The notes beneath the pieces are model-generated. The model saw only the letters and a list, made by a program, of their open reading frames with translations, did not search any database and had not been told where the DNA came from. This document shows, in pieces, positions 1 through 7,589 of a DNA stretch of 64,000 nt (position 1 is its first letter; every line of letters starts with the position of its first letter). The position numbers and the translations under genes are program-made. The DNA is from ASV31 sp965229765 (GTDB taxonomy: Bacteria > Pseudomonadota > Alphaproteobacteria > Rhodobacterales > Rhodobacteraceae): positions 1,178,001-1,242,000 of the forward strand of contig CBDDJT010000003.1 in NCBI GenBank assembly GCA_965229765.1. The letters are read 5' to 3'.

Positions 1-357
1 CTCATGGTTGCCCACGGTCATTGCCGTGTAGCCCATGTGGTTCATCATCTCGGCGGCAAGCTTGCCCTTGTAATAGGTGTAGTAAAGCGTTCCCTGAAAC
101 TGGTCGCCGCCGTCAACGAGGATCCAGTTGTTGCTGCGCGCCTTGGCCTCGTTGATCGCGGTCATCAGACGTGCCGAACCGCCAAAGCACTTGCCGGCCG
201 CGTCGTCCTCGACCGAGCAGCCGGAATCGAAACGGCTGATCGGTTCGAAACGGGCATGGAAATCGTTGGTGTGCAGGATTGTCAGGCTGTAGTCGGCAGA
301 GGCCGCGCCCGCGCAAAGCGCAAGCGCCGCGACGCCGGTCAGAATTCGAACAGACAT
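1..357 (-). CDS. 5'-nucleotidase / metallophosphatase, N-terminal part (cut by window edge)
   Basis: The first 119 codons of a minus-strand gene that runs off the left edge. The protein begins with a signal peptide (residues 1-21, ending ASA), followed by LTILHTNDFHARFEP, in which D32 and H34 are the first metal ligands of the calcineurin-like fold. Further in come DGGDQF and, at the edge, VGNHE. This order is that of UshA-type periplasmic 5'-nucleotidases, which dephosphorylate nucleotides outside the cytoplasm using two metal ions. The C-terminal substrate domain is not in view, so the exact substrate (nucleotide, UDP-sugar or cyclic nucleotide) is open. Confidence 0.85.
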   Translation of the reverse strand, partial: MSVRILTGVAALALCAGAASADYSLTILHTNDFHARFEPISRFDSGCSVEDDAAGKCFGGSARLMTAINEAKARSNNWILVDGGDQFQGTLYYTYYKGKLAAEMMNHMGYTAMTVGNHE

Positions 358-536
358 CGGATATCCTTCTCGGGTGTTTCTGGGAAAATGGTGACTCGCT
401 GCCGCTGCAAAGTCAAAAGCATTGGTGAAAGGGCGATGACGGAATGGCAATACAAGAATGAAATCCACGCGTGCGTGCCCGTCGCGCCTGCATCGCGCCG
501 CTTGACGCCGCAGCCGCCGCACGGCAAGTCGGGACC

Positions 537-887
537 ATGCTGATCTACAAGATATTCCGCGCCCCCGAGTGGGCCGCCTTCGAGGCCGCGGGCGTGACCG
601 CCGGCGCGCCAATCGACCTGTCGGATGGCTACATCCATTTCTCGACCGCCGAGCAGGCGCCCGAGACCGCGACAAAATACTTCTCGGGCGAATCCGAGCT
701 GGTCGTCGCGGCCTGCGAGAGCGAAGCGCTTGGCGACGACCTGAAGTGGGAGCCGTCGCGCGGTGGGGCGCTGTTTCCGCACCTCTACCGGCGCCTGCGG
801 ATGGAGGACGTTGTCAGCCACCAGCGGCTGGTCTCGGACGGCGCAGGCAACATGCTGCCGCCCGGCGGTTTGCCGGAGGCCGGATGA
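537..887 (+). CDS. DUF952 family protein
   Basis: A 116-residue cytoplasmic protein starting LIYKIFRAPEW and carrying the DUF952 signature around DLSDGYIHFSTAEQ (about residues 25-38). The family is small, about 110-120 residues, and has no firmly assigned biochemical role; it is sometimes described as related to glutathione S-transferase-type proteins. The start at 537 was preferred because upstream codons do not resemble the family. Its stop overlaps the next start (ATGA at 884-887), and the next two genes overlap the same way, so it heads a translationally coupled operon leading into pyrD. Confidence 0.8.
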   Translation: MLIYKIFRAPEWAAFEAAGVTAGAPIDLSDGYIHFSTAEQAPETATKYFSGESELVVAACESEALGDDLKWEPSRGGALFPHLYRRLRMEDVVSHQRLVSDGAGNMLPPGGLPEAG

Positions 888-1315
888 CAGGCCACGTCGA
901 TCCGGACCGCGCGCAGTTCGAGGCCTTCAAGGCGCTGGATCGCGATACACCGTTGGAAATGCTGAACCTTGTACGGTTCCGCGACCATGCCGCATATCCC
1001 GCCGACCATCCGCTTGCCGATACCGGGCTCAGCGGGGCCGAAGCCTATGCCAACTACGGCCGCGACAGCGGGCCGGTCCTTGACCGCGTGGGCGGCTCGA
1101 TCCTGTGGCGTGGCAGGTTCGAAACGGTTCTGATCGGCCCGTCCGACGAGGCCTGGGACGAGGTGTTCATCGCCCGCTATCCCAGCGCCCACGCCTTTCT
1201 GGCCATGGTCACGGATCCGGATTACCGGAACGCTGTCGTGCATCGGCAAGCGGCGGTAGCTACCTCGCGCCTGATCCGCTGCGCGCCCGCCGATGCGGGG
1301 GGCCGTTTCGGATGA
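884..1315 (+). CDS. DUF1330-like protein
   Basis: A 143-residue protein that looks like the dimeric ferredoxin-like alpha/beta-barrel DUF1330 group: LEMLNLVRFRDHAAYP near the N terminus, GAEAYANYGR in the middle, then ILWRGRFETVLIGP and a phenylalanine/alanine-rich helix (PSAHAFLAMVTDPDY). No enzymatic function can be assigned. It overlaps the upstream DUF952 gene by 4 bases and the downstream pyrD by 4 bases, so it is probably co-translated with both. A long alternative frame from 569 is a shadow of the DUF952 gene. Confidence 0.75.
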   Translation: MTGHVDPDRAQFEAFKALDRDTPLEMLNLVRFRDHAAYPADHPLADTGLSGAEAYANYGRDSGPVLDRVGGSILWRGRFETVLIGPSDEAWDEVFIARYPSAHAFLAMVTDPDYRNAVVHRQAAVATSRLIRCAPADAGGRFG

Positions 1316-2370
1316 GCCTGGCTGAAGATGTGGGTCTGCTTGCGCTGCGTCGTCTCGACCCCGAAACGGCGCATGGTCTGGCGCTGAAGGCGCTGCACAC
1401 CGGGCTTGCGCCTTTGCCCGGCCCCGTGCGCGCACCGCGCCTTGCCGTGCGTCTTGCGGGCCTTGACCTGCCGAACCCGGTCGGACTGGCGGCGGGCTTC
1501 GACAAGAACGCCACCGCGCTGGACCCGCTGATGCGCGCGGGCTTCGGCTTTCTGGAAGTCGGCGCCGCCACCCCGCGTCCGCAGCCGGGCAACCCGCGCC
1601 CGCGCCTCTTTCGGCTGACAGAGGACCGCGCCGCCATCAACCGGTTCGGCTTCAACAACGACGGGGCCGACGCAATCGCGGCGCGCCTTGCTGCGCGTCC
1701 TTCCGGCATCCCCGTGGGCCTGAACCTTGGCGCCAACAAGGACAGCGACGACCGTGCCGCCGATTTCGCCCGCGTTCTTGCCACCTGCGGTCCGCACGCC
1801 GACTTCGCGACCGTCAACGTGTCCTCACCCAACACCGAAAAGCTGCGCGACCTGCAAGGCGCAGAGGCCCTGCGCGGCCTGCTGTCCGGCGTGATGGAGG
1901 CGCGCGCGGCACTGGCGCGGCCCGTGCCCGTGTTCCTCAAGATCGCGCCCGACCTGACCGACGCCGAGATCGCCGAGATCGCCGCCGTCGCGATGGATGA
2001 GGGCGTGCAGGCCATAATCGCCACCAACACGACACTGTCCCGCGACGGATTGCACAGCCCTGCAAGGGATCAGGCCGGCGGCCTGTCCGGCGCGCCGCTT
2101 TTTGCCCGCTCGACCCGGGTGCTGGCTCGTCTGGCGGCCGAAACCGGTGGGGCGCTGCCCCTTGTCGGCGTGGGTGGCGTCGGCTCGGCCGAGAACGCCT
2201 ATGCCAAGATCCGCGCCGGCGCGACGGCGGTGCAGCTTTATACCGCGATGGTCTATCGCGGGCTGTCGCTTGCCCCGCGGATCGCGCAGGGGCTCGACGC
2301 GCTGCTTGCGCGCGACGGTTTCGACAGCGTCGCGCAGGCCGTGGGCTCGGACAGAAAGGCTTGGACATGA
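1312..2370 (+). CDS. pyrD: dihydroorotate dehydrogenase (quinone), class 2
   Basis: A 352-residue flavoenzyme that oxidises dihydroorotate to orotate in pyrimidine synthesis and passes electrons to membrane quinone. The FMN-site motifs appear in order: GLAAGFDKNA, RFGFNNDGAD, NLGANKDS, VNVSSPNTEKLRDLQG, ATNTTLSRDG and VGVGGVGSAENAYAKI. The serine in NVSSPN is the catalytic base typical of class 2 enzymes (class 1 uses cysteine), and the N-terminal amphipathic helix before GLAAGF fits membrane association. The ATG at 1312 overlaps the preceding stop, and the gene's own stop overlaps the next start. Confidence 0.95.
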   Translation: MSLAEDVGLLALRRLDPETAHGLALKALHTGLAPLPGPVRAPRLAVRLAGLDLPNPVGLAAGFDKNATALDPLMRAGFGFLEVGAATPRPQPGNPRPRLFRLTEDRAAINRFGFNNDGADAIAARLAARPSGIPVGLNLGANKDSDDRAADFARVLATCGPHADFATVNVSSPNTEKLRDLQGAEALRGLLSGVMEARAALARPVPVFLKIAPDLTDAEIAEIAAVAMDEGVQAIIATNTTLSRDGLHSPARDQAGGLSGAPLFARSTRVLARLAAETGGALPLVGVGGVGSAENAYAKIRAGATAVQLYTAMVYRGLSLAPRIAQGLDALLARDGFDSVAQAVGSDRKAWT

Positions 2371-2714
2371 CCGACGTCACCATCTGGCACAATCCGCGCT
2401 GCACCAAGTCGCGCCAGACACTGGCGCTGTTGCAGGCGCACGGGGTCGACCCGAAGGTCCGGCTTTACCTGACCGACCCGCCGTCCGAGGCCGAGATACG
2501 CACGGCCCTTGCTGCGCTAGACCTGCCCGCCATCGCCGCGATGCGGGTGAAAGAGCCCGAATTCCGCGCCGAGAGCCTGTCAAGGGACAGCCCCCAAGAT
2601 GCGCTTGTCGCCGCCATGGCCCGCGTGCCCAAGCTGATCGAACGCCCGGTGGTCTTTGCGAACGGCAAGGCCGCGCTGGGCCGCCCGCCAGAGGCGGTGC
2701 TGTCGATTCTCTAG
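2367..2714 (+). CDS. arsC: ArsC-family reductase (glutaredoxin-dependent arsenate reductase type)
   Basis: A 115-residue thioredoxin-fold protein beginning VTIWHNPRCTKSRQTL, where C12 is the catalytic cysteine of the ArsC family, and ending with the family pattern IERPVVFANGKAALGRPPE. Classical members reduce arsenate to arsenite with glutathione and glutaredoxin. No arsR or arsB lies nearby and the gene is coupled to pyrD (ATGA at 2367-2370), so an unrelated housekeeping redox role is possible. A TTG at 2361 could extend it by two residues, but the overlapping ATG is more likely. Confidence 0.8.
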   Translation: MTDVTIWHNPRCTKSRQTLALLQAHGVDPKVRLYLTDPPSEAEIRTALAALDLPAIAAMRVKEPEFRAESLSRDSPQDALVAAMARVPKLIERPVVFANGKAALGRPPEAVLSIL

Positions 2715-2718
2715 GCCA

Positions 2719-4047
2719 TCATGCGGGGCGGTCCGCCTCTGCCTCCAGCGCCGGATAGCGCAGGCCCAGCGTGATGCCCCGCACCACGAAAGACAGCAGA
2801 TAGGCCAGCCAAAGCCCGTGATTGCCAAGGGGCGGCACCATCACCATCGCGGCCACCGCGTAGACCACGGCCGATACCGCCATCATGTTGCGCATGTCAC
2901 GGGTGCGGGTGGCGCCGATGAAGATGCCGTCCAGCATCCACGCCGCCACCCCGACGATGGGCGCGGCCACCATGTAGGCAAGGTAGACGCGTGCGGCCTC
3001 GCGCACTTCGGGCGCGGTGGTCATCACGTCGATCACCGGCCCGCCCAGCAGCGCGAAACTCAACGCCAGCAGGACGCAGGCCCCCGCGCCCCAGGCCGAT
3101 GTCAGGATGGCTGCCCGGCGCAGCGCCGCCCGCCGCCGCGCCCCCAGCGCCTGGCCCACCAGCGCCTCGGCGGAAAAGGCGAACCCATCCAGCGCGAAGG
3201 CGGTAACCATCAGGAACTGCATCAGGATCTGGTTGGCCGCCAGCGGCACGTCGCCAAAATCGGACCCGAGGAACATGAACGAGATCACGATCGCCTCCAG
3301 CAGCAGCGACCGGATAAGGATGTCGGTGTTCACGGTCGCCATGCGCGTCAGCCGCAGCCTGTCGAAGACGCGCGCCCAGTCGCGCCACTCGGGCCGCCGG
3401 AACGCATCGCGGCACAGCCACAGCCCCACCGCAAGTCCCGACCATTCCGCGATCACCGTTGCCAGCGCCACGCCCTGCACGCCCCAGCCAAGGCCCAGCA
3501 CGAACCACAGGTCCAGCGCGATGTTCAGCCCGTTCATCCACAGCTGGATGACCAGAACGCCGCGCGTGCGCTCCAGCGCGATCAGCCAGCCGGTGATGCC
3601 GAAGAGCGCGATGGCCGCCGGCGCGGACCAGACGCGCACCGCCATGTAGTCGCGGGCCAGCGCCTCGACCTCGGCCGAGGCCGGCGCCACCCGGAACGCC
3701 GCCGCGAACAGCGGCAATTGCAAGGCGATCACAGCCACCCCGGCCGCGCCACCCACCAGCAGCACCCGCGTCAGAAGCGCGGCGACCTCGGCCCGGTCGC
3801 CCGCGCCATGCGCCTGTCCGGTCAACCCGGTGGTGCCCATGCGCAGGAATCCGAACATCCAGTAGAAAGCCGACAGGATCACCGCCCCGATCCCCACCGC
3901 CCCGATCGGGGCGGCGGCCCCCATCTGGCCCACCACGCCGGTATCCACGGCGCCAAGGATCGGCACCGTGGCATTCGACAACACGATGGGAATGGCGACC
4001 TTCAGGACGCGGGCATTGGTCAGCGGCCCGGCCGGTGTGGTGCTCAT
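2719..4047 (-). CDS. MATE family efflux transporter (DinF-like)
   Basis: A 442-residue integral membrane protein with about 12 hydrophobic segments in two similar halves, starting near KVAIPIVLSNATVPILGAVDTGVVGQMG, a typical MATE helix 1 with conserved Asp. MATE proteins export cationic drugs or metabolites in exchange for Na+ or H+. The ATG at 4047 overlaps the stop of the upstream thioesterase gene (4044-4047), so it is the last gene of a three-gene minus-strand operon. Its 3' end converges on the arsC-family gene with only 4 bases between the two stops. Substrate unknown. Confidence 0.85.
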   Translation of the reverse strand: MSTTPAGPLTNARVLKVAIPIVLSNATVPILGAVDTGVVGQMGAAAPIGAVGIGAVILSAFYWMFGFLRMGTTGLTGQAHGAGDRAEVAALLTRVLLVGGAAGVAVIALQLPLFAAAFRVAPASAEVEALARDYMAVRVWSAPAAIALFGITGWLIALERTRGVLVIQLWMNGLNIALDLWFVLGLGWGVQGVALATVIAEWSGLAVGLWLCRDAFRRPEWRDWARVFDRLRLTRMATVNTDILIRSLLLEAIVISFMFLGSDFGDVPLAANQILMQFLMVTAFALDGFAFSAEALVGQALGARRRAALRRAAILTSAWGAGACVLLALSFALLGGPVIDVMTTAPEVREAARVYLAYMVAAPIVGVAAWMLDGIFIGATRTRDMRNMMAVSAVVYAVAAMVMVPPLGNHGLWLAYLLSFVVRGITLGLRYPALEAEADRPA

Positions 4048-4562
4048 CCGTCGGCGTCGCGGCGCGGCGGCACCAGGAAATGCCCGGTGGCTTGCGCGTA
4101 CAGACGGCTGCGGTTGTCCTGCCATGCCTCGACATGGACGCTGGCATAGCGCCGCCCCGACCGGTTCACGCGGGCCCGCGCATAAGCGTCGCGCGGCAAG
4201 CCCGAGCGCAGGTAGTCCACGGTGAAATCTATCGTCTTGGGCAAACGGGGCAGCGACCCGTCTTCGATGGCCGCGGCGTCGATCCGGCCCGATTCGATGT
4301 CTTCCCAAAGCGACGCCCAGGCCAGTTCGATGATCGCCGTGACTTCAAGGAAGGCCGCCGTCGCCCCGCCGTGCAGCGCGGGCAGCATCGGGTTGCCAAT
4401 CAGCATGTCACGGAATGGCATGATGGCGGTCAACTCATCGCCGCGCCGGTCGAAATTGATGCCGAGGAACCCGATATAGGGCACGCCGTCGACAAGCGAC
4501 TTCAGCGCCGCGTCGCGCCGCTGCTTGACCACCTGCACCGGTTCGGGGGGCCTGCGCGCCAT
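4044..4562 (-). CDS. PaaI-like hot-dog thioesterase (long form)
   Basis: A 172-residue hot-dog fold protein. The signature helix region PALHGGATAAFLE (about residue 70) matches the HGG motif of the PaaI/YbgC-like acyl-CoA thioesterases; later come TIDFTVDYLRSG and the C-terminal strand YAQATGHFLVPP. It probably hydrolyses an acyl-CoA. It lies directly behind a second, shorter thioesterase (stop-to-start gap 2 bases), and both diverge from a MerR gene that leads a beta-oxidation cluster, which suggests the pair belongs to the same acyl-CoA catabolic programme. True substrates cannot be read from sequence. Confidence 0.8.
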   Translation of the reverse strand: MARRPPEPVQVVKQRRDAALKSLVDGVPYIGFLGINFDRRGDELTAIMPFRDMLIGNPMLPALHGGATAAFLEVTAIIELAWASLWEDIESGRIDAAAIEDGSLPRLPKTIDFTVDYLRSGLPRDAYARARVNRSGRRYASVHVEAWQDNRSRLYAQATGHFLVPPRRDADG

Positions 4563-4564
4563 CT

Positions 4565-4987
4565 CTAACGCTCCACCGTGAAGGCGCCGGTCGCGGCGGC
4601 AACCGGGTTGTCGCGGTCGTCGTCGGTGGCTGTGGCCCGCACGAAGGCCACAGTGCGGGTGACGTGATAGCACTCTGCCCGCGCCACGATGGTCTGCCCC
4701 GGCGTCGCGGGACGCATGTAGTCGATGCGCAGGTCGATGGTGGCCGTGGCCCCGGGGTTGGACGGATGCGCGATCACCGCCGCGCCCGAGCAGGTGTCCA
4801 TCAGGGCCGACACCGCACCGCCGTGGATCACGCCGGTGTCCGGGTCGCCCACAAGCCGTGCATCGTAGGGCATGTGCAACTCGGCATGGCCCGGCCCCAC
4901 GGTTTCCAGCCGCATCCCCAACGCGTGGCAATGCGGCAGCGCCTCGATGAACTGCCGTGCGATCCTGGTCTTGTTCTCTGGGTCCAT
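4565..4987 (-). CDS. PaaI family thioesterase
   Basis: A 140-residue hot-dog thioesterase with the classical pattern TGVIHGGAVSALMDTCSG (about residues 50-67) and the strand TIDLRIDYMRPA. PaaI-type enzymes free CoA from aryl- or acyl-CoA dead ends. The start at 4987 is chosen because it has a strong GGAGG-type site just upstream; an in-frame codon at 5044 lacks one. The gene is first in the minus-strand operon thioesterase-thioesterase-MATE and shares its upstream region, with its overlapping dyads at 5066-5091, with the divergent MerR gene. Confidence 0.85.
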   Translation of the reverse strand: MDPENKTRIARQFIEALPHCHALGMRLETVGPGHAELHMPYDARLVGDPDTGVIHGGAVSALMDTCSGAAVIAHPSNPGATATIDLRIDYMRPATPGQTIVARAECYHVTRTVAFVRATATDDDRDNPVAAATGAFTVER

Positions 4988-5065
4988 GTGCCCGCCTCCG
5001 TCGTCCCCGTTATTCCGGCTGGTCCGATCCGGTGCAAGTGCCAAGCGCGCGCCATCAGGTGACGC

Positions 5066-5091
5066 AACGTCAAGTTGACGTTTACGTAAAC
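5066..5091. promoter_or_regulatory. two overlapping dyads: probable MerR-type operator
   Basis: AACGTCAAGTTGACGTT (5066-5082) is a perfect 8-1-8 inverted repeat, and GTTTACGTAAAC (5080-5091) is a perfect 12-base palindrome that overlaps it. Both lie between the divergent thioesterase and MerR genes. The ACGTAAAC/ACGTCAA half-sites resemble the operators reported for LiuR-type MerR regulators of branched-chain and fatty acid breakdown in Proteobacteria. Autoregulation and control of the downstream acyl-CoA genes is an inference. Confidence 0.6.
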
Positions 5092-5154
5092 TTCCCTTGC
5101 GAAGAATGCGCGCCTGTCACACATCAGGACACGACACAAGACCGCGAGATTGCC

Positions 5155-5553
5155 ATGACCGAGATTCCCCTGACCATCCGCGAGATGTGCGAGTCATTCG
5201 ATGTTACCCCTCGCACGCTGCGCTTCTACGAATCCAAGGAACTTCTGTTCCCGATCCGCGACGGGCAGAAACGCCTGTTCACGCGGCGCGATCAGGCGCG
5301 GCTGAAACTGATCCTGCAAGGCAAGCGCTTCGGCTTCAGCCTTGAAGAGATCCGGCAGCTTCTGGAACTCTACGACATGGGCGACCACCAGCGGACGCAG
5401 CTGAAACGCACGTATGCGCTGGGGCTGGAACGCCTGAACAAGATGATCGCACAGCGCGACGAACTCACCGTCGCCGTTGGCGAACTGGAAGCCCAGCTTG
5501 ACTGGGTCTCGCGCAAGATATCGCAACTCGAACACGCCTCCGCCGCCGAATAG
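5155..5553 (+). CDS. MerR family transcriptional regulator (LiuR-like)
   Basis: A 132-residue regulator with an N-terminal winged helix-turn-helix (TIREMCESFDVTPRTLRFYE, residues 6-25, then KRLFTRRDQARL) and a long C-terminal coiled coil (about 80-130) for dimerisation. There are no cysteines suited to metal sensing, so an acyl-CoA or similar ligand is more likely than a metal. It is followed 10 bases later by an acyl-CoA dehydrogenase gene, and position plus fold match LiuR-type regulators of acyl-CoA catabolism. Start 5155 gives the family's usual N terminus. Confidence 0.85.
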   Translation: MTEIPLTIREMCESFDVTPRTLRFYESKELLFPIRDGQKRLFTRRDQARLKLILQGKRFGFSLEEIRQLLELYDMGDHQRTQLKRTYALGLERLNKMIAQRDELTVAVGELEAQLDWVSRKISQLEHASAAE

Positions 5554-5563
5554 GACCCCCGCG

Positions 5564-7342
5564 ATGCCCGTCTACACCCCCCCCGTCGAGGACATGCAGT
5601 ACCTGCTTCACGAGGTTCTGAACGTGTCCCAGGCCGATATCCCAGGTTACGACGACCTTGACCGCGACCTCACCGCCGCCATTCTGGGTGAGGCTGGCAA
5701 GATCGCGGCAGAGGTGCTTGCCCCGCTCAACCCGGTTGGCGACCGGCAGGGCTGCACGCTTGAAAACGGCGTCGTGCGAACGCCCGATGGCTTCAAGGCC
5801 GCCTATGACCAGATGCGAGAGGGCGGCTGGAACGCGCTGGACTGCGACCCCGAATACGGCGGCCAGGGGATGCCCTATCTTCTGGGCAGTGCGGTCGGCG
5901 AGATGTTCGTCTCTGCCAACATGGCCTTCAACATGTATCTCGGGCTGACCCACGGCGCGGTCAACACGCTGGCCAGCCATGCCTCGGATGCACAAAAGAC
6001 CACCTACCTGCCCAACATGATCGAGGGCCGCTGGACCGGCACCATGAACCTGACCGAGCCCCAGTGCGGCACCGACCTGGGCCTGATCCGCACCAGGGCG
6101 GAACCGCAGGATGACGGATCCTACCGGATCACCGGCCAGAAGATCTGGATTTCCGCCGGCGAACACGACCTGTCGGACAACATCATCCACCTTGTGCTGG
6201 CAAGGATTCCGGGCAGCCCCGAGGGTACCAAGGGCATTTCCCTGTTCATCGTGCCCAAGTTCATGGTGAACGACGACGGCAGCCTCGGCGCGCGCAACGC
6301 GGTCAGCTGCGGCGGGCTGGAAGAAAAGATGGGCATTCACGGCAACGCAACCTGCGTGATGAACTATGACGGCGCCACAGGGTATCTGGTCGGAGAACCC
6401 AACCAGGGCCTGAAGGCGATGTTCACCATGATGAACGAAGAGCGTCTGGGCGTCGGGCTTCAGGGCCATGCGCAGGGCGTGGTGGCCTACCAGAACGCCG
6501 CCGCCTTTGCCCGAGAGCGGCTTCAGGGCCGTGCCGTCACCGGCGCGCAGAACCCCGACGGTCCGGCCGACCCGATCATCGTGCACCCCGATGTGCGCCG
6601 GAACCTGATGCACCAGAAAAGCCTTGTCGAAGGTGCCCGCGCCTTCATCTTCTGGGGCGCCATGCTGATCGACCGCGCCCACCGCAACGGCGACGCCGAG
6701 GCGGATGCGCTGATCTCGCTGCTGACGCCTGTCACGAAAGGCTTCCTGACCGACATGGGCTTTGAGACCACGGTGCTGGCGCAGCAGACGCTGGGCGGGT
6801 CCGGCTTTACCCGGGAATGGGGTCTGGAACAGTTCGTTCGCGACGCCCGCATCACCATGATCTACGAGGGCACCAACGGCGTCCAGTCGCTGGACCTCGT
6901 GGGGCGCAAGCTGGCCTCGAACGGCGGCAAGCCGGTCATGGCCTTCTTCGACATCGTCAAGGGCTTCATCAGGGACAACGAGGGCGTCGAAGGTCTGAAA
7001 GAGCCCTTCCTCGACCCGTTGAAGGCAGCATCCAAGGACCTTCAGGCGGCGACCATGTACTTCATGGAACGTGGCATGAAATCGCCCGACGACGCGCTTG
7101 CTGGCAGCTATGACTTCATGCACCTCTTCGGGCATGTCTGCCTTGCGCTGATGTGGGCGAAGATGGCCCGCGCCAGCCTCGTCGCGCTGGAACAGGGGAC
7201 CGCCGACCCGGCGTTCCATCGCAACAAGCTTGTCACGGGGGGCTACTACATGGCCCGTCACCTGCCAGCGACGGCCATGCACCTGACCCGCATCCGGTCC
7301 GGAGCACAGACCGTTATGGAACTGGAGGCAGAGGCCTTCTAG
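5564..7342 (+). CDS. acyl-CoA dehydrogenase, large AcdA/DmdC type
   Basis: A 592-residue flavoenzyme with acyl-CoA dehydrogenase N-terminal, middle (MNLTEPQCGTDLGLI; GQKIWISAGEHD) and C-terminal domains, plus the extra C-terminal helical domain of the 590-residue family that includes 3-methylmercaptopropionyl-CoA dehydrogenase DmdC. The catalytic glutamate is in ITMIYEGTNGVQ (about residue 430). It removes two hydrogens from an acyl-CoA, passing electrons to ETF. Whether the substrate is a fatty acyl-CoA or the DMSP product 3-methylmercaptopropionyl-CoA cannot be decided; general fatty acid oxidation fits the neighbouring thiolase and FadJ-like gene. Confidence 0.85.
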   Translation: MPVYTPPVEDMQYLLHEVLNVSQADIPGYDDLDRDLTAAILGEAGKIAAEVLAPLNPVGDRQGCTLENGVVRTPDGFKAAYDQMREGGWNALDCDPEYGGQGMPYLLGSAVGEMFVSANMAFNMYLGLTHGAVNTLASHASDAQKTTYLPNMIEGRWTGTMNLTEPQCGTDLGLIRTRAEPQDDGSYRITGQKIWISAGEHDLSDNIIHLVLARIPGSPEGTKGISLFIVPKFMVNDDGSLGARNAVSCGGLEEKMGIHGNATCVMNYDGATGYLVGEPNQGLKAMFTMMNEERLGVGLQGHAQGVVAYQNAAAFARERLQGRAVTGAQNPDGPADPIIVHPDVRRNLMHQKSLVEGARAFIFWGAMLIDRAHRNGDAEADALISLLTPVTKGFLTDMGFETTVLAQQTLGGSGFTREWGLEQFVRDARITMIYEGTNGVQSLDLVGRKLASNGGKPVMAFFDIVKGFIRDNEGVEGLKEPFLDPLKAASKDLQAATMYFMERGMKSPDDALAGSYDFMHLFGHVCLALMWAKMARASLVALEQGTADPAFHRNKLVTGGYYMARHLPATAMHLTRIRSGAQTVMELEAEAF

Positions 7343-7363
7343 AGTGCCGCCCGAGGAGGAGAG

Positions 7364-7576
7364 ATGCCCAAACGCTTTCGCCTGACACGCCGCTTCCCCG
7401 TCGCCATGACAGAGGACGGCTATCGCCGCCTGCGCCGCTTCGCGGCAGAGGCGGGACTGGACGAAGGCGAAGCGCTGTCGTTTCTCTTCGAGCACTTCGA
7501 CAGCGTCACCGATGCCGAGACGCTGGGCCATCGCCTGCGGCAGTTCAACGGCGAACTCGACGCGCGAAAACGATAA
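7364..7576 (+). CDS. small basic conserved protein, possible ribbon-helix-helix fold
   Basis: A 70-residue protein with a good GAGGAGGA ribosome site. It starts with a basic strand (KRFRLTRRFPVAM) followed by two predicted helices (EDGYRRLRRFAAEAG and EGEALSFLFEHFDSV). Strand-helix-helix with this length resembles CopG/Arc-type DNA-binding proteins, but no family is recognised with certainty. It lies between two acyl-CoA dehydrogenase genes on the same strand, 21 bases behind the first and 13 before the second, so it is clearly part of the operon and may be a local regulator or small partner protein. Confidence 0.65.
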   Translation: MPKRFRLTRRFPVAMTEDGYRRLRRFAAEAGLDEGEALSFLFEHFDSVTDAETLGHRLRQFNGELDARKR

Positions 7577-7589
7577 GGGGAGGAGACCC

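Noticed and set aside
2367..2714. Arsenic resistance operon
   Set aside because: Only an arsC-family gene is present, coupled to pyrD; no arsR, arsB or acr3.
2656..4149. Plus-strand open frame of 497 codons, rich in His, Arg and Gln
   Set aside because: Antisense to the MATE transporter; composition reflects its hydrophobic codons read backwards.
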